NCBI GenBank assembly: GCA_002422345.1
Contig: DIUL01000020.1
Span: 1 to 21,032, forward strand
Origin: Acetobacteraceae bacterium UBA6159
Lineage (GTDB): Bacteria > Pseudomonadota > Alphaproteobacteria > Acetobacterales > Acetobacteraceae
DNA: 21,032 nt
Direction of reading: 5' to 3'
The notes below the pieces were generated by a model. The model worked only from the letters and a program-made list of their open reading frames with translations, searched no databases and was not told where the DNA came from. Each line of letters starts with the position of its first letter. The first letter of the stretch is position 1. Below, one piece after another: positions 7,347 to 14,089 of this stretch. Both the position numbers and the translations under genes were made by a program.

Positions 7347-7358
7347 TGACAATTGTCA
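7347..7358. promoter_or_regulatory. Perfect 12-bp palindrome TGACAATTGTCA upstream of the acyltransferase
   Basis: A perfect palindrome in the 269-bp spacer 7297-7565, preceded by T so that it contains TTGACA (7346-7351). No good -10 lies 16-18 nt downstream, so it is more like a protein-binding site than a complete promoter. The rest of the spacer is AT-richer than the genes and includes ATTCC-N5-GGAAT at 7472-7486. No gene is seen in it. Confidence 0.35.
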
Positions 7359-7565
7359 TGCTTCGGCCAGATCGCGTTGCACGCATGTGTCAGGGATCCG
7401 TCTGTAACGGTGACACGATACGGTGGCAGCCGCCCGTGTGCCAGATCGTTGCGATTGGCTACTATTCTATCATTCCGGCATGGAATCCTTGGATGTCGGC
7501 GGGAATGCTGCCATTGAGTATCCCATCGCGACGTTCCGTTCCGCGATGGAGATGAAACCAACTCG

Positions 7566-8696
7566 ATGCAACGTCAGGCGGGACAGCCGGATCATAACGT
7601 CAATCTATACGTGCAGGGCGCGCGTGGGCTGCTCTCGATGTTTGTGTTTGTCTACCATGTGATCCGGTCAGAGGTTCAAACCTTTGACTTCGTCCATTCG
7701 GGTCCCTTCGCCGCGGGGCTGCATACCCTCGAATATGGCGTCGATCTGTTCTTCTGCATCAGCGGCTTCGTCATCATGGGTTCGTTGCATCGCGCGCCCA
7801 ATGCCGGCGTGTTCCTGGTCGACCGGGCGGTGCGGATCTATCCCGTGCTGTGGCCGGCGATCGCGGTCAGCCTGACCTGGGGACTTCTGTTCCGCCATCG
7901 TGACTTCGCGTTGCATTCGCTTGAAACCGTCCTGTGGTCGATCCCGGCGAATCTGCTGGCCCTGCCTGGTTTCATCAACATGTTCCTGATCCACCCGGTG
8001 GCCTGGTCGCTCAGCTACGAGGTCGTGTTCTACACATTCTGCGGCATCGCCTGGTACCTGATCGGCCGGATGGGCTGGCGGCGAGCGGCGGTGCTGTGGG
8101 TACCGGTCGCGGTGGTTCTGCTGGTGCATTATCCGCGCGGCCTGTTCTTCGTCTCGGGCGTCCTGGTGGCGGGCGGACTGGTGCGGAGGTTCGCCCTGAC
8201 CCGGTTTCTCGCCGGCTATCCGATCATCATGCTGGTGACCATGCTGGCCACCTGGGGTGGCATCCAGGCGGTGACGGGCTCGACCCACATGGTGTGGACG
8301 ACGATGATCGACTGGGCCGGCGACGGGCGCCTGCCGCTGGCCGGCGTGGCCGTGGTCGCCGCGACCCTGTTCATGCAGGGCGTGGTGAACGGAACCGGAC
8401 CCCTGGGCTGGCTGTTGCGGCGCTGGCCGCTCGTGGCGCTGGGGACGATCAGCTACAGCTTCTACCTGTGGCATGTGCCTGGCATCGCGCTGTCCCGCCG
8501 GCTGCTGGTCGTGCTGGGGCTGGACCAGATGGCCGGGCAGGGCTCGCAGGTCGTGCTGGCCGCGATCGCCCTGCCGGTGTCCCTGGCCCTCGCCTATGGC
8601 AGTTGGCTTGTGCTGGAGACGGGCTTCTGCCCCTGGCTGCGGCGCCGGGTGATCGGCGCGAGGCCCAGGGCCGAAGCGGTGGCGCCTGCTATCTGA
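7566..8696 (+). CDS. Membrane acyltransferase, acyltransferase-3 (OafA/NodX) family
   Basis: 376 residues with about ten hydrophobic segments: an integral inner-membrane acyltransferase-3. These enzymes O-acylate sugars of LPS, exopolysaccharide, peptidoglycan or small glycosides. The family R-x10-H motif is present as R20...H31 in the first helix (RGLLSMFVFVYH). YGVDLFFCISGFVI (57-70), DRAVRIYPV (86-94), WSLSYEVVFY and a late SYSFYLWH are typical. No SGNH domain is fused. The only plausible start is the ATG at 7566, since the frame closes at 7515. A GGAG sits rather far upstream (14 nt). The 3' end overlaps the ald stop on the other strand by 8 bp. No glycan gene cluster is nearby, so the acceptor is unknown. 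Confidence 0.92.
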   Translation: MQRQAGQPDHNVNLYVQGARGLLSMFVFVYHVIRSEVQTFDFVHSGPFAAGLHTLEYGVDLFFCISGFVIMGSLHRAPNAGVFLVDRAVRIYPVLWPAIAVSLTWGLLFRHRDFALHSLETVLWSIPANLLALPGFINMFLIHPVAWSLSYEVVFYTFCGIAWYLIGRMGWRRAAVLWVPVAVVLLVHYPRGLFFVSGVLVAGGLVRRFALTRFLAGYPIIMLVTMLATWGGIQAVTGSTHMVWTTMIDWAGDGRLPLAGVAVVAATLFMQGVVNGTGPLGWLLRRWPLVALGTISYSFYLWHVPGIALSRRLLVVLGLDQMAGQGSQVVLAAIALPVSLALAYGSWLVLETGFCPWLRRRVIGARPRAEAVAPAI

Positions 8697-9804
8697 TCAC
8701 GGTCACGGCCGGCACATGCGCCAGGCCGAAGGCCTCGGCCACGGCGCCATGGGTGACCTGGCCGCCCTGGATATTGAGCCCGGCCAGCAGATGCACGTCA
8801 TCCGCCATCGCCCGCCGCCAGCCCTTGTCGGCCAGCGCCAGCACGAAGGGCAGGGTGGCGTTGGTCAAAGCGAAGGTCGATGTTCGGGCCACCGCCCCCG
8901 GCATGTTCGTCACGCAGTAGTGCACGACGCCGTCCTCGACATAGGTCGGGGCAGAGTGCGTCGTCGGCCGGCTGGTTTCAAAGCAGCCGCCCTGGTCGAT
9001 GGCGATGTCCACCAGCACCGAGCCGTTCCGCATCCGCCGCACCATGTCCCGTGTCACCAGTTTCGGCGCGGCCGCACCCGGCACCAGCACGGCCCCAATC
9101 ACCAGGTCGGCGGCGAGCACGGCCTGCTCGATCGCCTCGGTCGTCGCGAACAAGGTGGTGGCGCGCGGGCCGAATTGCAGGTCGAGTTCCTTCAGTCGGG
9201 GCAGGGACTTGTCGATGATGGTGACCGAGGCCTCCAGTCCCACCGCCATGCGCGCGGCATTGGTGCCGGATACACCGCCTCCGAGGACGACCACCTTGGC
9301 GGGAGGCACACCCGGGACACCGCCCAGCAGGATGCCGGCGCCACCTTGTTCGCGTTCGAGGCAGTGGGCGCCAACCTGCACGGCCATGCGGCCTGCCACC
9401 TCGCTCATGGGCGAGAGCAGAGGCAGGGTGCCGGCACGGTCGGTCACCGTCTCATAGGCGATGCAGGCCGCACCCGAGGCCAGCAGCGCATCGGTCTGCG
9501 CGCGGTCGGCGGCAAGGTGTAGGTAGGTGAACAGGACCTGGTCCGGTCGCAGGCGGGCGATTTCCTGGGGTTGCGGTTCCTTGACCTTGATGATCATGTC
9601 GGCGGCGGCAAAGACCGCTTCGGCGGTATCCAGGACGGTGGCGCCGGCGGCGCGGTAGGCGTCGTCTCCGCAACCGATGCCGTTGCCGGCGTTGCGTTCG
9701 ACGAACACGGCGTGGCCGTGATGGATGGCTTCCCGGACCCCGGCGGGGGTCATGCCCACACGGTATTCGTGGGTCTTGATTTCGCGCGGCACACCGATCT
9801 TCAC
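8689..9804 (-). CDS. ald: Alanine dehydrogenase
   Basis: 371 residues, the standard length for NAD-dependent L-alanine dehydrogenase, which reversibly deaminates alanine to pyruvate and ammonium. Seen: KIGVPREIKTHEYRVG at the N-terminus with substrate Arg R15, catalytic K75 (KVKEP) and H96 (YLHLA), the NAD fold GGGVSGTNAA in the middle, and DIAIDQGGCFETSRPT with the late catalytic Asp. The GTG at 9804 is chosen because it gives the exact family N-terminus and has AGGAG 7-8 nt upstream; a longer frame to 9903 runs into the neighbouring gene. It lies 65 bp downstream of the Uma2 gene on the same strand. No Lrp-type regulator is adjacent. Confidence 0.97.
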   Translation of the reverse strand: MKIGVPREIKTHEYRVGMTPAGVREAIHHGHAVFVERNAGNGIGCGDDAYRAAGATVLDTAEAVFAAADMIIKVKEPQPQEIARLRPDQVLFTYLHLAADRAQTDALLASGAACIAYETVTDRAGTLPLLSPMSEVAGRMAVQVGAHCLEREQGGAGILLGGVPGVPPAKVVVLGGGVSGTNAARMAVGLEASVTIIDKSLPRLKELDLQFGPRATTLFATTEAIEQAVLAADLVIGAVLVPGAAAPKLVTRDMVRRMRNGSVLVDIAIDQGGCFETSRPTTHSAPTYVEDGVVHYCVTNMPGAVARTSTFALTNATLPFVLALADKGWRRAMADDVHLLAGLNIQGGQVTHGAVAEAFGLAHVPAVTVIR

Positions 9805-9869
9805 GGGCGGTCTCCTGGAATGGCGACCGGGATATGGGGATGCGGCGGCGCGGGTTGCAGCCCCGCCGG

Positions 9870-10466
9870 TCAGTTCGGTGTCGAGTCTTCGTCCTGCAGC
9901 CACGTACCGGCATAGAGCGAGGCGACCGGCGCGCGGAAATCGATGCTTTCCAGCGTCATGTCGCCTGCCTCAATGCCAAGGGGCACCTCGGGCCACGTGT
10001 TGTCCGCGCCCCGGCGCAGGATTTGTGCGCCGATCGTGGCGGTGCGGATCACCACGATCTCCCGCACGCTGGGGATGGTCGTGTAGGCCCAGACATTCGC
10101 CCAGGTTTCCGCCTGGTTGCTGGGGGAGAGGATTTCAATCAGCAGGATCGGATCGCTGATCGAGCTTTCTCCCCGCGCCAGGGGCGAACAGGTCACGGCG
10201 AGGTCCGGGATCCGGAAATTGCTGTCCGAGCGGACGCGCGGCAAAACCCCCGGATTGGCCAGAGCTCGGCATTTGCCGCCGGTGGCCAGCAGGTGGTTGC
10301 GGAGCAGACTGCCCAGTTCGTTCTGGATGGCGGCATGGACCGGGCTGGCCGGCGCCATCGCGCGCGCTTCCCCGTCCACAAGCTGCCAATGCCCATCATC
10401 CGGGGCATCCCAGGCCAGGAACTCGGCGAGCGACATCGGATCGGGAGTTTTCAACGCGGCGACCAT
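9870..10466 (-). CDS. Uma2-family protein (DUF820, PD-(D/E)XK nuclease fold)
   Basis: 198 residues, typical of the family. Motifs: W-QLVDGEARAMAPAS (27-41), H44, RIPDLAVTC with D88, and LIEILSPSN with E111, matching the PD...ExL core of the restriction-endonuclease-like fold. The cellular role of Uma2 proteins is not established; they are abundant in cyanobacteria and some proteobacteria, and nuclease activity is assumed from fold. The ATG at 10466 lacks a Shine-Dalgarno and lies inside a perfect inverted repeat (10459-10489). An in-frame ATG at 10436 (MSLAEFLAW) is an alternative start that matches many family members. It sits 39 bp after the carboxymuconolactone-decarboxylase-like gene, probably in the same transcript. 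Confidence 0.87.
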   Translation of the reverse strand: MVAALKTPDPMSLAEFLAWDAPDDGHWQLVDGEARAMAPASPVHAAIQNELGSLLRNHLLATGGKCRALANPGVLPRVRSDSNFRIPDLAVTCSPLARGESSISDPILLIEILSPSNQAETWANVWAYTTIPSVREIVVIRTATIGAQILRRGADNTWPEVPLGIEAGDMTLESIDFRAPVASLYAGTWLQDEDSTPN

Positions 10467-10489
10467 GGCCGGAACGCTACCATGGTCGC
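10459..10489 (-). promoter_or_regulatory. Inverted repeat enclosing the Uma2 start codon
   Basis: The perfect 10-bp arms GCGACCATGG (10459-10468) and CCATGGTCGC (10480-10489) are separated by 11 nt. In the minus-strand mRNA the second arm contains the ATG at 10466, so a hairpin would bury the start codon. It could equally be a DNA operator. No ribosome site precedes the start. Confidence 0.5.
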
Positions 10490-10505
10490 GCGCCGCAGGC
10501 GAGAT

Positions 10506-11054
10506 TTATGCCGGCAGGGGGAACCGGTCGAGGTAGGGCTGGTATTCCGGCTCCACGTCGATCTTCAGCGTGCCCAGGACCCGGACGACGGCGTTGTAGA
10601 AGGCGATCGTGATGGTCAGGTCCACCGCCTGCTCATTCCCGAACGCGGCCTGGCAGGCGGCGAAGGTCTCGGCGGTCATTTCACCGTCGGTCGTCATCTC
10701 GCGCGCGCCCTTCAGCACGAGCTTGGACACCTCATCCAGATTGGTGGGTTTGCCGGCGGTGTCGTCGATCAGGGCGTGGACGTCGGCCTCGGAAACCCCG
10801 AAGTCGAGGCCGAGCTTGACGTGGTGGGACCATTCGTAGGGGGATTTGGCGAGCAAGCCGACCTGCAGGATGGCCAGTTCGCGCAGCCGCATGTCCAGCT
10901 TGCTGCCATAGCGGATGTAGTTACCCAGCCCATGGAAGGCGCGGGCGGCGTTGGGGGAGTTGACCAGCGCCTTGAACAGCCAGATCGGCCGCTTCAGCAG
11001 GTCGCGGTCGGCTTCCGCGAGGTCGGACGGTTCCAGATAGGGCACGCGCGCCAT
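10506..11054 (-). CDS. Carboxymuconolactone decarboxylase-family protein (AhpD-like fold)
   Basis: 182 residues, an all-helical CMD-domain protein. The core motif is RELAILQVGLLAKSPYEWSHH, with E59, E74 and H77/H78. The CxxC of AhpD peroxidase-type members is absent, so this belongs to the non-redox branch close to true decarboxylases and uncharacterised catabolic proteins. The ATG at 11054 gives MARVPYLEPSDL and has GGAAGGAAA 8-9 nt upstream. A longer open frame to 12011 is a shadow of the divergent SDR. It is the first gene of a probable CMD-Uma2-ald run on the minus strand. Reaction not determinable; a role in degrading a cyclic acid is a guess. Confidence 0.9.
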   Translation of the reverse strand: MARVPYLEPSDLAEADRDLLKRPIWLFKALVNSPNAARAFHGLGNYIRYGSKLDMRLRELAILQVGLLAKSPYEWSHHVKLGLDFGVSEADVHALIDDTAGKPTNLDEVSKLVLKGAREMTTDGEMTAETFAACQAAFGNEQAVDLTITIAFYNAVVRVLGTLKIDVEPEYQPYLDRFPLPA

Positions 11055-11174
11055 GAGACTATTTCCTTCCCGAATCAGGCCCGCATCCTGCCGGGGATGA
11101 GCCGGCCGGTCCAGCCGGTCGCGCCGGAGGGCTGGGGGCGGTAGAACGGGCGGGACCAACACGGACCTCGCGCC

Positions 11175-11951
11175 ATGACCCTTGATCCTTTCGCCCCGTT
11201 CCGCCTGACCGGCCGCACCGCCCTGGTGACCGGCGCCCGCCGGGCAATCGGCCGTTCCATCGCCCTTGCCCTCGCCGGCGCCGGCGCTCGGCTTGCCATC
11301 CACCATGCGGGGACCGAGCAGGAAGCGGCCGACGCCGCTGCCGTGGTGGCCGAGATCACCGACGCGGGCGGCCAGGCCCGCGCCTTCGGGCAGGATTTTA
11401 CCCTCGCCGACGCCGGCGTGACCCTTGCCGCGGCGGTCACCGCCTGGGCGCCGGTGGATATCCTGGTGCTGAACGCCTCGATCGAACTGCCCGAGACGTT
11501 GGAAGAGATCACGCGGGAGCATTTCGACCGCCAGATCGCGGTGAACCTCCGCACGACGCTGGAGCTGTTCCAGGGCCTGCTGCCGCCGATGGCCGACCGC
11601 GGGTGGGGCAGGGTGCTGACGATCGGCAGCGTGCAGCAGGTCCGCCCGCATCCGCGGATGCTCGTCTATGCCGGCACCAAGGCGGCGCAGCTCAACTGGG
11701 CCTGGAACCTCGCGCGCCAGTTCGGCGGGCAGGGGATCACGGTGAACAATCTGGCTCCCGGCGCCATCCGCACCGCGCGCAACCGCGACCAGATGGTGAC
11801 CGAGGAAGCGATGCTGGTGGAGCGTATTCCGGTCGGGCGCCTGGGCCGTCCCGACGATCTGGCTGGGGCGGCGCTGCTGCTGTGCTCGGAGGCCGGATCC
11901 TACATCAACGGGGTCAATCTGTATGTCGATGGCGGCCGGTCGGTTGGTTGA
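11175..11951 (+). CDS. Short-chain dehydrogenase/reductase (SDR)
   Basis: 258 residues, classical SDR size. Seen: cofactor loop TGARRAIG (19-26), LNAS (99-102) in place of the usual NNAG, catalytic S152, Y165 and K169 (YAGTK), and a C-terminal NGVNLYVDGG. The basic ARR in the loop and HH after strand 2 do not clearly fix NADP or NAD. The substrate is unknown. It is divergent from the CMD-type gene with 120 bp between starts, so they may share control. An intrinsic terminator begins at the last base of the stop codon, making this a single-gene transcript. The weakened NNAG motif is the only oddity. Confidence 0.92.
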   Translation: MTLDPFAPFRLTGRTALVTGARRAIGRSIALALAGAGARLAIHHAGTEQEAADAAAVVAEITDAGGQARAFGQDFTLADAGVTLAAAVTAWAPVDILVLNASIELPETLEEITREHFDRQIAVNLRTTLELFQGLLPPMADRGWGRVLTIGSVQQVRPHPRMLVYAGTKAAQLNWAWNLARQFGGQGITVNNLAPGAIRTARNRDQMVTEEAMLVERIPVGRLGRPDDLAGAALLLCSEAGSYINGVNLYVDGGRSVG

Positions 11952-11970
11952 ACCGATGTTCGGTTTTTCT
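11951..11970 (+). terminator. Intrinsic terminator of the SDR gene
   Basis: Stem AACCGA (11951-11956), loop TGT, TCGGTT (11960-11965), followed by TTTCT. The stem starts on the A of the TGA stop codon. The T-run and short perfect stem are typical of Rho-independent termination. Confidence 0.7.
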
Positions 11971-12014
11971 TGACACCGGCGCTCGGGCGGGCGCAGGCTC
12001 CGACTTGCCATAAT

Positions 12015-12207
12015 GGCCAGCCAGGAGGGTGACTAGACATCATGACTCCACCGGGTAGTTGCTAAGTTGCCGATCGGCGTGGCGCCGGCAACGTATTGAA
12101 AGACCACGCATTCTCCACATGATCACGCAGTTCGGGCGTCGATGCGGCCGCATCCGTCCGAGCTGAAAAGGGGGGCGCCATTCAGGATGGCATGCCCCCT
12201 TTTGTTT
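12015..12207 (+). ncRNA. Candidate structured leader or small RNA
   Basis: A segment with three ordered hairpins ending in a terminator. Hairpin 1 is GTTGCCG (12066-12072) with CGGCAAC (12086-12092). Hairpin 2 is the perfect palindrome GATGCGGCCGCATC (12141-12154). Hairpin 3 is the terminator at 12166-12207. It lies between an upstream terminator and a gene start 95 nt downstream, the layout expected for an independent sRNA or a terminating leader. A 7-codon frame ends exactly where hairpin 1 begins. It matches no RNA family I recognise, and the 5' end is a guess. Confidence 0.35.
12166..12207 (+). terminator. Strong two-part hairpin terminator
   Basis: The outer stem pairs AAAA...GGGGGC (12166-12176, one bulged G) with GCCCCCTTTT (12194-12203). 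The inner stem is GCCAT (12177-12181) with ATGGC (12187-12191). A T-rich TTTTGTTTG follows. The A-tract and T-tract on opposite sides make it potentially bidirectional. It has no upstream coding sequence of its own on the plus strand after the SDR terminator. Confidence 0.7.
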
Positions 12208-12301
12208 GCCTGAAGCAACAATTGACATGTCTCCGTGATTGACAACCGGGCCGGCCCGCCGTGAACCTGCGGGCAATCGAACAATGCACGGGGATCCATC
12301 C

Positions 12302-13153
12302 ATGAAGGCGCTCACGGCGGAACAGCTCGCCAGTTACCGGCACAATGGCTTCGTCTCTCCCTTTCCCGGCCTGACCCCGGCCGAGGTCGAGGCCTGCCTC
12401 GCGGGCGTCAACCGGCTGGAGGCGGAGATCGGCGGCCCCATCGCCGAGGGCGACCCGAAATGGCGCTCCCACGGGCATGCCCATTCCCCCTGGTTCGCCG
12501 ACCTGATCCGCCATCCCCGCATCCTGGACGCGGTGGAGGACGTGATCGGGCCCAATATCCTGGTCTGGACCAGCACGTTCTTCATCAAGGAACCGGATTC
12601 CAAAACCTTCGCCGCCTGGCACCAGGACGGCACCTATTTCGGCCTGACCCCGAATGAGCAGGTCTGCGCCTGGGTTGCCATCACCGACGCGAGCCGGGAG
12701 GCCGGCTGCATGGAACACGTCTCCTTCAACGGCGTCCCACGCCAGCTCAGCCACGCCGCGCTCGGCCTCAAGCACAGCATCAACCGCGCCGGGCAGACGA
12801 TCACCGAGGACTTCGACAAATCCAAGCCCGTCGCCATGGCGCTTCGGGCGGGCGAGTTTTCCCTGCACCACGAATTCGCGATCCATCGTTCCGCCCGCAA
12901 TCACGCCGCCCACCGGCGGATCGGCATCGGCCTGAACTATATCCCGACCCATGTGCGCGTGGACGGCCCCGTCCGCTGCAAGGCGATGCTGGTCCGCGGA
13001 GAGGACACCTACGGTCATTTCGACCTGATCGAGCCGCCCAAGGCCGAACGCGACGCCGCCGCACTCGCGGTGCACCAGTCGGTCAGCGACCAGTACCGGG
13101 CGAACTACAACCACCAGGTCAAGCGGCACGAGGCGCGCTTCGCCACCGCCTGA
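12302..13153 (+). CDS. Phytanoyl-CoA dioxygenase (PhyH) family Fe(II)/2-oxoglutarate oxygenase
   Basis: 283 residues. The iron facial triad is H107-x-D109 (WHQDGTYF) and distal H195 (FAIHRSARN), followed by an Arg at 205/206 (RRIGIGLNY) that would bind 2-oxoglutarate. The Asp is retained, so this is a hydroxylase and not a halogenase. The family oxidises diverse small molecules including fatty acids, amino acids and natural products; the substrate is unknown here. The ATG at 12302 is chosen for the GGGGA about 8 nt upstream and the family-like start MKALTAEQLASY; an ATG at 12284 is in frame but lacks a ribosome site. A structured non-coding segment lies upstream. It is separated by 90 bp from the MoxR gene. 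Confidence 0.92.
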   Translation: MKALTAEQLASYRHNGFVSPFPGLTPAEVEACLAGVNRLEAEIGGPIAEGDPKWRSHGHAHSPWFADLIRHPRILDAVEDVIGPNILVWTSTFFIKEPDSKTFAAWHQDGTYFGLTPNEQVCAWVAITDASREAGCMEHVSFNGVPRQLSHAALGLKHSINRAGQTITEDFDKSKPVAMALRAGEFSLHHEFAIHRSARNHAAHRRIGIGLNYIPTHVRVDGPVRCKAMLVRGEDTYGHFDLIEPPKAERDAAALAVHQSVSDQYRANYNHQVKRHEARFATA

Positions 13154-13243
13154 ACGGCGTCCTCCCAAGGGGGGCTGTCCAGGGATTGCCCTAAGCCGCC
13201 GTTTTCCCGACAATCCCCCCAGACGAATGCAAGGGAGCCCAGT

Positions 13244-14089
13244 GTGGCCGGATTCAAGAGTACGGAACGTTATATCGCCTCACGCGATCTCGAGGTCGCG
13301 GTCAACGCCTCGGTCACGTTGCAGCGGCCCTTGCTGGTCAAGGGCGAACCCGGCACCGGCAAGACCGTCCTCGCCCACGAAATCGCCGAGGCGCTTGGCT
13401 ATCCGCTGATCGAGTGGCACGTGAAGTCCACCACCAAGGCGCAGCAGGGCCTGTACGAGTACGACGCCGTGTCCCGTCTGCGCGACGGGCAGTTGGGCGA
13501 CGAACGGGTCCACGACATTTCCAACTACATCATCAAGGGCAAGCTGTGGGAGGCCTTCGCCGCTGACCATCCCGTGGTGGTGCTGATCGATGAGGTCGAC
13601 AAGGCCGATATCGAGTTCCCGAACGACCTGCTGCTCGAACTCGATCGGATGCAGTTCTTTGTCTACGAGACGCGGGAGACGATCAAGGCGAAGAATCGTC
13701 CGGTCGTGATCATCACGTCGAACAACGAAAAGGAGCTGCCCGACGCGTTCCTCCGCCGCTGCTTCTTCCATTACATCCGCTTTCCCGACCGCGAGACGAT
13801 GGAACAGATCGTCCAGGCGCATTACCCCGACATCCGCAAGGACCTGGCGCGCGAAGCGCTGAACGTGTTCTTCCAGGTCCGCGAAGTCCCCGGCCTGAAG
13901 AAGAAGCCCGCGACGTCGGAACTGCTCGATTGGCTGAAGCTGCTGATGGTCGAGGACATGCCTGTCGAGGCGCTGCGCTCCAACGAAAAGCAGCTCACGA
14001 TCCCGCCGCTGTATGGCGCGCTGCTGAAGAACGAGCAGGACGTGCATTTGTTTGAGCGCCTGGCCTTCCTGGCGCGCCGGGGGGCCTGA
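13244..14089 (+). CDS. MoxR-family AAA+ ATPase
   Basis: 281 residues. Walker A is GEPGTGKT (34-41), Walker B is VVVLIDE (111-117), sensor 1 is ITSNN (N160), and the Arg-finger region is FLRRC (R171/R172). MoxR ATPases act as chaperones, often inserting metals or maturing enzymes together with a VWA partner. The GTG at 13244 is well supported by AAGGGAG 6 nt upstream. The stop codon overlaps the next ATG by one base (TGATG), so the VWA protein is translationally coupled. It resembles the MoxR branch paired with CoxE-like VWA proteins, but no CO-dehydrogenase or other client gene is adjacent. Client unknown. Confidence 0.94.
   Translation: MAGFKSTERYIASRDLEVAVNASVTLQRPLLVKGEPGTGKTVLAHEIAEALGYPLIEWHVKSTTKAQQGLYEYDAVSRLRDGQLGDERVHDISNYIIKGKLWEAFAADHPVVVLIDEVDKADIEFPNDLLLELDRMQFFVYETRETIKAKNRPVVIITSNNEKELPDAFLRRCFFHYIRFPDRETMEQIVQAHYPDIRKDLAREALNVFFQVREVPGLKKKPATSELLDWLKLLMVEDMPVEALRSNEKQLTIPPLYGALLKNEQDVHLFERLAFLARRGA

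Larger units (their letters stand above)
11971..12301 (+). other. Intergenic spacer upstream of the PhyH gene
   Basis: No protein gene of normal size is seen. Contents in order: CATAAT at 12009-12014; AGGAGGG at 12023-12029 before a 7-codon frame (12042-12065, MTPPGSC); three hairpins; and a strong terminator-like hairpin at 12166-12207. Two ATTGACA boxes, 17 bp apart (TTGACA at 12222-12227 and 12239-12244), could be -35 elements for the dioxygenase gene, but no matching -10 is evident. Confidence 0.5.

Noticed and set aside
7346..7555. 69-residue plus-strand frame in the acyltransferase upstream region
   Set aside because: It uses a TTG start inside a palindrome, has no ribosome site and no recognisable domain.
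9834..11144. Plus-strand frame of 436 residues opposite the Uma2 and CMD genes
   Set aside because: It is antisense to two genes with proper motifs and ribosome sites; its composition is shadow-like.
11055..12011. N-terminal extension of the CMD-type gene on the minus strand
   Set aside because: The extension only mirrors the divergent SDR; the ATG at 11054 has a good ribosome site and gives the family N-terminus.
11970..12014. Sigma-70 promoter made of TTGACA (11970) and CATAAT (12009)
   Set aside because: The boxes are about 33 bp apart, far beyond the usual 16-18 bp, and TTGACA overlaps the terminator tail.
13169..13220. GGGGGG...CCCCCC stem between the PhyH and MoxR genes
   Set aside because: The pairing is interrupted and the loop is long, with no T-tract; too weak to call a terminator.
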